Part shown: piece by piece, positions 5,823 to 10,727 of the stretch
How the letters are laid out: the number at the start of each line of letters is the position of its first letter
How positions within the stretch are numbered: position 1 is the first letter of the stretch
Assembly: GCA_027001815.1 (NCBI GenBank)
Contig: JALTLT010000392.1
Span: forward strand, 1-10,727
Origin: Gammaproteobacteria bacterium
GTDB lineage: Bacteria > Pseudomonadota > Gammaproteobacteria > JALTLT01
DNA length: 10,727 nucleotides
Direction: 5' to 3'
The notes under the pieces: model-generated
The model's database searches: none
What the model saw: only the letters and a program-made list of their open reading frames with translations
What the model was told of the DNA's origin: nothing
Position numbers and translations under genes: made by a program

Positions 5823-6680
5823 CTACAGCCTCTCCAGCTCCCGCCGGAAGAACTCGGGCACCGCCAGGGCGCCGCGGTGGATCTCGGCGTTGTAGTAGCG
5901 GGTCTCGAAGGGGCGCGCCGCCGCCTCCATCTCGCGGAACTCCAGCAGGCTTCCCCCCTTGCGCGCCATGGTCGCGCTCCACCAGCCGGTGGGGTAGACC
6001 GGCTGCGGGAACTGGAGGGTGTGGGTGGTTTCGAATCCGGCGGCGCGCATGGCCCGGTGCATGGGCAGCAGGATCTCCAGGTGGACCAGCGGAGACTCGC
6101 TCTGCTGGACCACGATCCCGCCCTCGCCGACGGCCCGGTGGCAGTCGCGATAGAAGGCCTCGGTGAAGAGCCCCCTGGCCGGGCCGATGGGATCGGTGGA
6201 GTCGACGATGATCACGTCCACCGATCCCGGCTCCGCCTCCTTCATCCAGCGGATGCCATCCCCGAAAAGGAACTCGGCGCGGGGATCGTTGTTGGCGGTG
6301 CAGAGTTCGGGGAAGTACTCTTCGGCGAGGCGGGTGACCCGCTCGTCGATCTCCACCTGCAGGCAGTGCTCCACCTCGGGATGGCGCAGCACCTCCTGGA
6401 GGGTGCCGCAGTCGCCGCCACCGATGATCACCACCCGGCGGGGAGCCCGATGGGTATAGAGGGCGGGGTGGGCCATCATCTCGTGGTAGAGGAAGTTGTC
6501 CCGCGCCGAGAGCATGACGAAGCCGTCGATCACCATCAGGTTGCCGAACGCCTCGGTATCGTGGATCTCGATCTTCTGGAAGGGGGTCTGTTCCTCGTGG
6601 AGCTTCCGGCGGCTGCGCAACGAAAAGGCGGTGCCGCACTCCTCGCACACCTCGGTGAACCAGTTCTCGTCCAGGGTCAT
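5823..6680 (-). CDS. speE: Polyamine aminopropyltransferase (spermidine synthase)
   Basis: Cytoplasmic enzyme transferring the aminopropyl group of decarboxylated S-adenosylmethionine to putrescine to make spermidine. The 285 residues are a usual length. Visible motifs are the N-terminal beta domain with QTPFQKIEIHDTEAFGNLMV (31-50), YHEMMAHP (65-72), the nucleotide-binding GGGDCGTLQEVLRH (87-100), VEIDERV (109-115) and VDSTDPIGPARGLFTEAFY (159-177), which holds the catalytic Asp. I chose ATG 6680 because GAGGAGAGG precedes it and the protein then begins directly with the family's ENWFTE segment; the frame stays open to 6761 but that Arg-rich extension does not fit the family. No speD lies in this window. 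A GGCGCC-GGC-GGCGCC dyad (6701-6715) sits just upstream of the ribosome binding site. Confidence 0.96.
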   Translation of the reverse strand: MTLDENWFTEVCEECGTAFSLRSRRKLHEEQTPFQKIEIHDTEAFGNLMVIDGFVMLSARDNFLYHEMMAHPALYTHRAPRRVVIIGGGDCGTLQEVLRHPEVEHCLQVEIDERVTRLAEEYFPELCTANNDPRAEFLFGDGIRWMKEAEPGSVDVIIVDSTDPIGPARGLFTEAFYRDCHRAVGEGGIVVQQSESPLVHLEILLPMHRAMRAAGFETTHTLQFPQPVYPTGWWSATMARKGGSLLEFREMEAAARPFETRYYNAEIHRGALAVPEFFRRELERL

Positions 6681-6805
6681 GACAGGCCTCTCCTCTCGGT
6701 GGCGCCGGCGGCGCCCGGCGGATCGCGCCGTATTGTCCGGCCAGGGAGCGGAAATGTCCACATGTCCGACGGGTTGGAAAGGGGGTGCGTTCCGGGAGCG
6801 GAATG

Positions 6806-6864
6806 TTACAGCTCTGTAAATAATTGGGAAATAGTTCCCATTTATTGGTCGGATATCCTATTAT
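6806..6864 (+). promoter_or_regulatory. Candidate promoter with two palindromes, upstream of the thioredoxin-ApbE operon
   Basis: A TATTAT (6859-6864) fits a sigma-70 -10 box; TTCCCA (6835-6840), 18 bp upstream, is a weak -35 (4 of 6 matches). Two perfect dyads lie just upstream: TTACAG-CT-CTGTAA (6806-6819) and TGGGAA-ATAG-TTCCCA (6825-6840). The second overlaps the proposed -35 box, a position suited to a repressor. The region is AT-rich compared with its flanks. I cannot assign a regulator. Confidence 0.45.
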
Positions 6865-6908
6865 GATGCCTCGTGTCCATCGATTCCACGAGAGGAGCCA
6901 GCGAAACC

Positions 6909-7403
6909 ATGCATCTTTTCTACCGGTTGGTCGTTCCCCTGCTGTTGTTGCTCTCCCCCCTCGCCCGGGGGGAAGGGATGCCGGCGCCCGACTTCACTCT
7001 CCCCACCCTGGACGGCGGCGAGGTGACCCTGTCGAAACTGCGCGGCAAGGTGGTACTGCTCGACTTCTGGGCCTCCTGGTGCCGTCCCTGCCGCCGCTCC
7101 TTTCCATGGATGGATCGCATGCAGCGCAAGTACGGCCCCCGCGGATTCACCGTGGTGGCGGTCAATCTGGACCGCAAGCGGGAAGATGCCGATGACTTCC
7201 TCCGTCTCATGCAGCCCGGTTTCGTGATCGCCCGGGATCCCGGGGCGAGTGTCGCGGAACGGTTCGGGCTGAAGGGGATGCCCACCGCCTTCCTGATCGA
7301 TCGCCAGGGGCGCGTCCGCCACACCCACCGGGGGTTCCGCGAGCGCCATGGAGAGGAGCGCGAGGCGCAGATCCGCGCCCTGCTGGCGGAGGAGAGGCCA
7401 TGA
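6909..7403 (+). CDS. Exported TlpA/ResA-like thiol-disulfide oxidoreductase
   Basis: Thioredoxin-fold protein of the TlpA/ResA class, 164 residues. The N-terminus (residues 1-20) is a hydrophobic export signal or membrane anchor (FYRLVVPLLLLLSPLA), so the domain acts in the periplasm. The mature part starts PAPDFTLPTLDGGEVTLSKL and carries FWASWCRPC (53-61) with active-site cysteines C58 and C61, and GMPTAFLID (123-131) with the cis-proline P125. ATG 6909 was chosen because it gives a clean signal sequence and AGGAG lies 11 bp upstream; a GTG at 6873 in frame would bury the signal. Its ATGA stop/start overlap with the next gene makes it the first gene of a four-gene operon. The likely role is reducing or exchanging disulfides of a partner, perhaps the CGCN-tailed lipoprotein next to it. 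Confidence 0.9.
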   Translation: MHLFYRLVVPLLLLLSPLARGEGMPAPDFTLPTLDGGEVTLSKLRGKVVLLDFWASWCRPCRRSFPWMDRMQRKYGPRGFTVVAVNLDRKREDADDFLRLMQPGFVIARDPGASVAERFGLKGMPTAFLIDRQGRVRHTHRGFRERHGEEREAQIRALLAEERP

Positions 7404-7624
7404 GGGGCCGGGCGGCAGCCGGTGCCCTGGGGGTGCTTCTCCTCCTCGTCCAGGGCTGTGCCGTGCAGGAGGTGAAACCGTGGGAGCGTGATCTGCTCGC
7501 TGAGCGGCGCATGCAACTGGAACCCTCGGCCCTCGACGCCTTTCTCGATCTGCACATCTACATCAGCAAGGAGGCCGCCTCCGGTGGCTACGGCGTGGGA
7601 GGAGGGGGCTGCGGATGCAACTGA
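7400..7624 (+). CDS. DUF4266-type small lipoprotein with C-terminal GGGGCGCN tail
   Basis: A 74-residue protein resembling the DUF4266 family, function unknown. It has a lipoprotein signal (LLLLVQGC, lipidated C20; the Q before the G is unusual). The mature part begins VQEVKPWERDLLAERRMQLE, then a short helix and a Gly-rich tail SGGYGVGGGGCGCN with cysteines C71 and C73. The start overlaps the upstream thioredoxin gene by 4 bp, with GGAGGAGAGG ahead, and the end overlaps the downstream barrel gene by 10 bp, so the three are probably translated together. The CxC tail could be a redox-active dithiol, a metal ligand or a recognition tag; the sequence does not decide. Family assignment comes from the PWER and CGCN motifs and the gene context. 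Confidence 0.85.
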   Translation: MRGRAAAGALGVLLLLVQGCAVQEVKPWERDLLAERRMQLEPSALDAFLDLHIYISKEAASGGYGVGGGGCGCN

Positions 7625-8913
7625 ATCACGTGAGACGTGCCCTGGCCAGCGCCACCTGCGCCCTGCTGGGCGGTCACGCTTCCGCCGCGCCCGATGGGGG
7701 GGACGGCTGGAGCGTGGAGAGTGCGGTGCTCTACTACGGGGAGAAGGATCGTGTCCAGGTACTGGAGCCCACCCTCTTCGCCAGCCGCGAGCTGGACGAC
7801 GAGAACCGCCTGGTGGTGCGGGGCGTGGTGGATGTGATGAGCGGCGCCACACCCAACGGTGCGGTGCCCACCGACACCCCGCAGACCTTCACCACCGCCT
7901 CCAGCCGCTACACCGTGGATGCCGATGCACCGCCGCGGATGGACTTCGAGGATCTGCGCCTGGCGTTCGGTTTCGACTGGGAGCGGACCGGCGAGGGGGG
8001 TGACCGGCGGCTGCTCACCGGCGACGTGTCGGTGGAGACCGACTACCTCTCCATGGGGGGTGGCGGCACCTGGTCGTGGGACACCCGGGATCGCCTCACC
8101 ACCCTTTCCCTCGGCGTGGGGGGCAACTTCGACTGGGTCTTCCCCGGCGGCGGCCCCCCCGCCCCTCTCGATCCGCTCGATGGCGCCGCCGCCCTCCATC
8201 TCATCCAGGAGGAGGATGACGACGACGACGAGGGGGAAGGAGGCGAAGGGGGGTTCGAGGAGGGCGAGGCGCGATACGGCGTGAACACCCTGCTGGGCGT
8301 CACCCAGGTGCTGAGCCGCGGCGCGCTGCTGCAGCTCAACTGGACCCATGCGGAACAGGGCGGCTACCTCGACGACCCCTACAAGCTGCTCAGCGTGGTC
8401 GGGGCGGATGGCCGGCCGGTGGGCTACCGCTGGGAGTCCCGTCCCGACCGGCGCTCCAGCGACGCCCTCTTCGGCCGGCTGGTCTGGCAGTTGCCCCTCC
8501 TCCACCACGTGGTCCATCTCGGTTACCGCTACTACCGGGACGACTGGGGCGTGGAGGCCAACACCACCGACCTGAAGTATCGCATCGACCTGGGCCGGCG
8601 ACTCTATCTCCAGCCCCACCTGCGTTACCATCGCCAGGGGGCGGCCGACTTCTACCGCTACTACCTGGTGGCCGGTGAGCCGCTCCCGGATCACGCCAGC
8701 GCCGACTACCGCCTGGCGGAGATGGAGAGCCGCCTCGCCGGCCTCAAGGTGGCCAGGGAGACGAAGAGTGGCGAGATGGCGCTGCGCCTCGAATACATGG
8801 TCCAGAGCGGCGAGAGCCATCCGGACGGTGCGCCCGGCATTCTGACCGGCTACGACCTCTACCCCGACCTGGAGGCAGTGATGGTGCAGTTCACCTGGTC
8901 GTTCCGTTTTTGA
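7615..8913 (+). CDS. DUF3570-type outer-membrane beta-barrel protein
   Basis: 432 residues. An N-terminal signal peptide ends near HASA-AP (residue 25). The rest alternates polar and aromatic residues as in beta-barrels and ends VQFTWSFRF, a typical barrel C-terminus with terminal Phe. I assign it to DUF3570 from this architecture and its position between DUF4266 and ApbE genes; the function is unknown. Residues 73-79 read DVMSGAT, followed by PNGA, matching the DxxSGAT consensus that ApbE flavinylates on the Thr (here T79). A highly acidic loop (EEDDDDDEGEG, 199-209) is probably surface exposed. The start ATG 7615 has GGAGGAGGGGG upstream and overlaps the lipoprotein gene. apbE follows after 3 bp. 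Confidence 0.85.
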   Translation: MQLNHVRRALASATCALLGGHASAAPDGGDGWSVESAVLYYGEKDRVQVLEPTLFASRELDDENRLVVRGVVDVMSGATPNGAVPTDTPQTFTTASSRYTVDADAPPRMDFEDLRLAFGFDWERTGEGGDRRLLTGDVSVETDYLSMGGGGTWSWDTRDRLTTLSLGVGGNFDWVFPGGGPPAPLDPLDGAAALHLIQEEDDDDDEGEGGEGGFEEGEARYGVNTLLGVTQVLSRGALLQLNWTHAEQGGYLDDPYKLLSVVGADGRPVGYRWESRPDRRSSDALFGRLVWQLPLLHHVVHLGYRYYRDDWGVEANTTDLKYRIDLGRRLYLQPHLRYHRQGAADFYRYYLVAGEPLPDHASADYRLAEMESRLAGLKVARETKSGEMALRLEYMVQSGESHPDGAPGILTGYDLYPDLEAVMVQFTWSFRF

Positions 8914-8916
8914 ACC

Positions 8917-9831
8917 ATGGGTGATCCGCACCCCATCGTGCGTCCCCTGGAGCTGCGCTTCGACCACCACCACTGGCGCGGGCACTTCGCCGCCATGGGC
9001 TGCCCCTGCGAGGTGCTGCTGGCGGTGGAGAGCGAGGAGGCGGCGCGCCGCCTGCTGGGGATCGCCGCCGCCGAGGCGTGGCGCATCGAGCAGAAGTACA
9101 GCCGATACCGTGACGACAACATCGTCCGCCGGATCAACCGTGCCGCCGGGGAGTGGTTGACGGTGGACGAGGAGACCGCCCGCCTGCTCGACTATGCCGA
9201 TCTCTGCCACCGGCTCAGCGAGGGACGGTTCGACATCACCTCCGGTATCCTGCGGCGGGTGTGGCGTTTCCGGAAGGATGCCGCCCCGCCTGCCCCAGAA
9301 GCCGTGGAGGCGCTGCTGGAGCGGGTGGGGTGGGAACAGGTGGAGTGGCGGAGTCCGCGGCTGCGATTGCCGGAGGGGATGGAGATCGACCTGGGAGGGA
9401 TCGGCAAGGAGTACGCCGTCGACCGGGTGGCCGGTCTGCTGGCGGGGCGCGAGGCGATGGGATACGTGGTCAACTTCGGCGGTGATCTGGCGGTGCGCGG
9501 GCTGCGCAGCAACCGGGAGCCGTGGGTGGTCGGCATCCGCAACCCGCGCACCCCCTCCGCCGGGCCGGTGGCCACCCTGCGCCTCACCGGCGCGGGTCTC
9601 GCCACCAGCGGGGACGCCGAGCGCTACCTCGAATTCCAGGGGCGTCGCTACGCCCATATCCTCGATCCCCGCACCGGCTGGCCGGTGGAGGAAGCGCCCG
9701 CCTCGGTCACCGTCCTGGCCGACAACTGCACCGAGGCGGGAATGCTCGCCACCTTCGCCATGCTGCACGGCGCGGAGGCGGAACGCTTCCTCGAGGCGCA
9801 GGGGCTCCGTCACTGGGTCTTCCGCGCCTGA
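8917..9831 (+). CDS. apbE: ApbE-family FAD:protein FMN transferase
   Basis: Enzyme of the family that attaches FMN from FAD to a Thr/Ser of target proteins. It has 304 residues. Recognisable blocks are MGCPCEVLL (27-35), YSRYRDDNIVRRIN (61-74), RFDITSGILRRVW (104-116), IDLGGIGKEYAVDRV (157-171), YVVNFGGDLAVRG (183-195) and LATSGDAERYLEFQGRRYAH (228-247) followed by ILDPRTGWPV (248-257). Two oddities stand out. There is no signal peptide or lipobox, and an in-frame stop directly upstream rules out a longer start. The late metal-site block reads TEAGMLAT (272-279), where typical ApbE has D-A-L-S-T, so Gly replaces the usual Asp in my alignment by eye. It lies 3 bp after the barrel gene and is probably translationally coupled to it. 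Confidence 0.92.
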   Translation: MGDPHPIVRPLELRFDHHHWRGHFAAMGCPCEVLLAVESEEAARRLLGIAAAEAWRIEQKYSRYRDDNIVRRINRAAGEWLTVDEETARLLDYADLCHRLSEGRFDITSGILRRVWRFRKDAAPPAPEAVEALLERVGWEQVEWRSPRLRLPEGMEIDLGGIGKEYAVDRVAGLLAGREAMGYVVNFGGDLAVRGLRSNREPWVVGIRNPRTPSAGPVATLRLTGAGLATSGDAERYLEFQGRRYAHILDPRTGWPVEEAPASVTVLADNCTEAGMLATFAMLHGAEAERFLEAQGLRHWVFRA

Positions 9832-9882
9832 TCGCCCAACGGGAGGGGACCCGCGGCGCCGGCTGCGGTATCCTCCCCACCC

Positions 9883-10347
9883 ATGTTCCACGTGGTCCTC
9901 TATCAGCCGGAGATCCCCCCCAACACCGGCAACGTGATCCGGCTCTGTGCCAACACCGGCGCCCGGCTGCACCTGGTGGAGCCGCTCGGTTTCCAGCTCG
10001 ACGACCGGCGTCTCCGTCGTGCCGGTCTCGACTATCACGAGTTCGCCTCGCTGAGCGTCCACCCCTCCCTGGAAGCCTTTCTCGAGCGGGTGGCGCCGCC
10101 CCGCGTCTGGGCCTTCACCACCCGGGGCCGTCGCCCCCACGTGGAGGCCCGCTTCGCCGAGGGGGATGCCCTCCTGTTCGGGCCGGAGACCCGCGGCCTG
10201 CCGGAAGAGGTGCTCGCCGGCGTTGGAGCGGAGCACTGCCTGCGGCTGCCCATGCGCCCGGCGAACCGCAGTCTCAACCTCTCCAATGCGGTGGCCGTCG
10301 CGGTCTACGAGGCGTGGCGTCAGCTCGGTTTCCGGGGTGCGGAGTGA
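9883..10347 (+). CDS. trmL: tRNA (cytidine/uridine-34-2'-O)-methyltransferase
   Basis: SPOUT-class methyltransferase (YibK/TrmL) that methylates the 2'-O of the wobble base in certain tRNA-Leu species using S-adenosylmethionine. It has 154 residues, the normal length. Motifs are PEIPPNTGNVIRLCANTG (9-26), which includes the catalytic-region Asn/Arg, LLFGPETRGLP (97-107), and RLPM (121-124) with NRSLNLSNAVAVAVYEAWRQ (128-147), which form the trefoil-knot cofactor site. It follows apbE by 51 bp and has no visible ribosome binding site near its ATG; a GGGAGGGG lies too far upstream (about 30 bp). It could be read through from the preceding operon or have its own promoter. Functionally it looks unrelated to the operon. 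Confidence 0.95.
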   Translation: MFHVVLYQPEIPPNTGNVIRLCANTGARLHLVEPLGFQLDDRRLRRAGLDYHEFASLSVHPSLEAFLERVAPPRVWAFTTRGRRPHVEARFAEGDALLFGPETRGLPEEVLAGVGAEHCLRLPMRPANRSLNLSNAVAVAVYEAWRQLGFRGAE

Positions 10348-10359
10348 GCCCCGCCCCGG

Positions 10360-10433
10360 CGCGCCAGGCGTGCAGACACCGGCAGAGCGGGCCGGGAACA
10401 AGTCGTTACCCGCCAACATACGGAATGTTTTAT
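10360..10433 (+). repeat. Module A, copy 2
   Basis: Matches 3149-3222 (reversed) at 69 of 74 positions. The terminal small stem CATAC/TTATG surrounds the same loop GGAATGTT (10422-10429). Compared with copy 1, one stem pair changes from A-T to C-G (10417 with 10434), a compensatory change, while the loop-closing pair is lost. Confidence 0.8.
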
Positions 10434-10447
10434 GGAATATCTGATTT

Positions 10448-10468
10448 CGGCTTCACGCAATTTTCGGG
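10448..10468 (+). repeat. Module B, copy 3
   Basis: GCTTCACGCAATTTTCGGG preceded by CG. It matches the motif before pilT with one difference and the minus-strand copy at 2942-2961 with a few. It lies 4 bp before hairpin C. Confidence 0.7.
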
Positions 10469-10472
10469 ATAA

Positions 10473-10507
10473 CAGGCCGTTGAAAGACACGGTTTTTCGA
10501 CGGCCTG
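10473..10507 (+). repeat. Hairpin C
   Basis: CAGGCCGTTGAAAGA (10473-10487) pairs with TTTTTCGACGGCCTG (10493-10507), loop CACGG. It has 15 pairs, two of which are G-T wobbles on this strand (10481 with 10499, 10486 with 10494); on the opposite strand both would be A-C mismatches. Confidence 0.85.
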
Positions 10508-10511
10508 TGCC

Positions 10512-10531
10512 GCGGTGCATGGATGCACCGC
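10512..10531. repeat. Hairpin D
   Basis: GCGGTGCAT (10512-10520) is the exact complement of ATGCACCGC (10523-10531) with only GG between. It forms a compact perfect palindrome between hairpin C and module E. Confidence 0.85.
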
Positions 10532-10633
10532 CGTTTTCAATGAGGCCAGCAGCCTGTCGGACTTTGACAGGCCGTCAGGTTCTGGTGCTTTCCGCGGGGG
10601 CCCGAGAGGCGGGAAGGCCCTCCCGGGGGACGC
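10532..10633 (+). repeat. Module E, copy 3 (longest)
   Basis: The first 68 bases match module E copy 2 (65/68), and 10550-10633 match copy 1 (77/84). Hairpins: GCCTGTC/GACAGGC (10552-10558 with 10566-10572, loop GGACTTT) and CTTTCCGC/GCGGGAAG (10588-10595 with 10609-10616) with one G-U pair on this strand. The GCGGGAAG arm could alternatively fold on itself with the following TCCCG, giving two mutually exclusive structures. Confidence 0.8.
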
Positions 10634-10640
10634 CGTAAAC

Positions 10641-10676
10641 CCTTTTCGGCTGTGCTGTCCTGCTTCGCCGAAAAGG
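10641..10676. repeat. Perfect 10-bp inverted repeat
   Basis: CCTTTTCGGC (10641-10650) is the exact complement of GCCGAAAAGG (10667-10676), with a 16-base centre. The stem core TTTTCGGC also occurs in the hairpin at 3029-3058. It lies just outside module E. Confidence 0.75.
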
Positions 10677-10679
10677 CCG

Positions 10680-10701
10680 GCCCCGCCATCCCTGGCGGGG
10701 C
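10680..10701. repeat. Perfect 9-bp hairpin with TCCC loop
   Basis: GCCCCGCCA (10680-10688) pairs with TGGCGGGGC (10693-10701), loop TCCC. The hairpin at 3093-3112 has the same loop and closing bases (CA-TCCC-TG) but a different stem. It is GC-rich and not followed by a T run. From here to the window end I see nothing else. Confidence 0.75.
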
Positions 10702-10727
10702 GTTCGGAGAGCTTCCTTCGTCCACTG

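Larger units (their letters stand above)
10360..10633 (+). mobile_element. Composite intergenic repeat element, copy 2 (modules A, B, hairpins C and D, E)
   Basis: Begins 13 bp after the trmL stop. The order is A (10360-10433), B, hairpin C, hairpin D, E (to 10633). It shares its A and E ends with 2854-3222 but carries different and fewer hairpins. No protein gene lies inside it. The shared segments begin and stop abruptly, with unrelated flanks on both sides of the two copies. Confidence 0.6.

Noticed and set aside
6681..6761. N-terminal extension of speE by 27 residues
   Set aside because: Arg-rich and unlike the family; the ATG at 6680 has a good ribosome binding site and gives the usual length.
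7588..10419. Very long minus-strand open frame across the DUF3570-apbE-trmL region
   Set aside because: Same reason: antisense to four well-supported genes, low-complexity composition, and its apparent start lies in repeat module A.
10432..10638. Small open frame through module E (peptide with LTGRQVLVLSAG)
   Set aside because: Related peptides arise from the other E copies, but differences are mostly amino-acid changing and there is no ribosome binding site. Hairpin conservation explains the similarity better.

Overview
The window reads as chromosomal DNA of a GC-rich gammaproteobacterium. Two things point there: the gene families, and the arrangement of a leftward yggS-proC-yggT-yggU block divergent from pilT-pilU, which is the layout known from Pseudomonas. 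I cannot name the genus.

Layout. Bases 1-2459 (minus strand) carry yggU (cut by the window edge), yggT, proC and yggS, with translational overlaps between proC/yggT/yggU. Bases 2460-3351 are an unusually long, non-coding, repeat-rich gap where the divergent yggS and pilT promoters should lie. Bases 3352-5589 (plus) hold pilT and pilU, the retraction ATPases of type IV pili. Bases 5590-5822 are a convergent gap with a candidate terminator and a truncated repeat. speE (spermidine synthase, minus) follows. A divergent promoter region with two small palindromes then leads into a tightly packed plus-strand operon: a TlpA/ResA-like thioredoxin, a small DUF4266-type lipoprotein ending in CGCN, a DUF3570-type outer-membrane beta-barrel and an ApbE-type FMN transferase. 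trmL (tRNA methyltransferase) lies 51 bp further on. Bases 10348-10727 are again non-coding and repeat-rich.

The most unusual content is in the intergenic DNA. Two composite elements (2854-3222 on minus, 10360-10633 on plus) share nearly identical ends: module A (69/74 identical) and module E (77/84 identical). Between the ends they carry different hairpin arrays. A third, truncated copy of E (65/68 identical) sits between pilU and speE. Where the hairpin stems depart from Watson-Crick pairing, the exceptions I checked are G-U wobbles only when read in the A-to-E direction, and substitutions between copies tend to keep pairing. This suggests a mobile or mosaic intergenic element encoding a structured RNA (or single-stranded DNA) with fixed ends and variable hairpin cargo.

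The second point of interest is the thioredoxin/DUF4266/DUF3570/ApbE operon. The barrel protein contains one DVMSGAT sequence that matches the ApbE flavinylation consensus (DxxSGAT), so it could be the covalent FMN acceptor of the neighbouring enzyme. Against this, the ApbE has no visible export signal and appears to lack a usual metal-binding Asp. All mismatch counts and alignments were made by eye.
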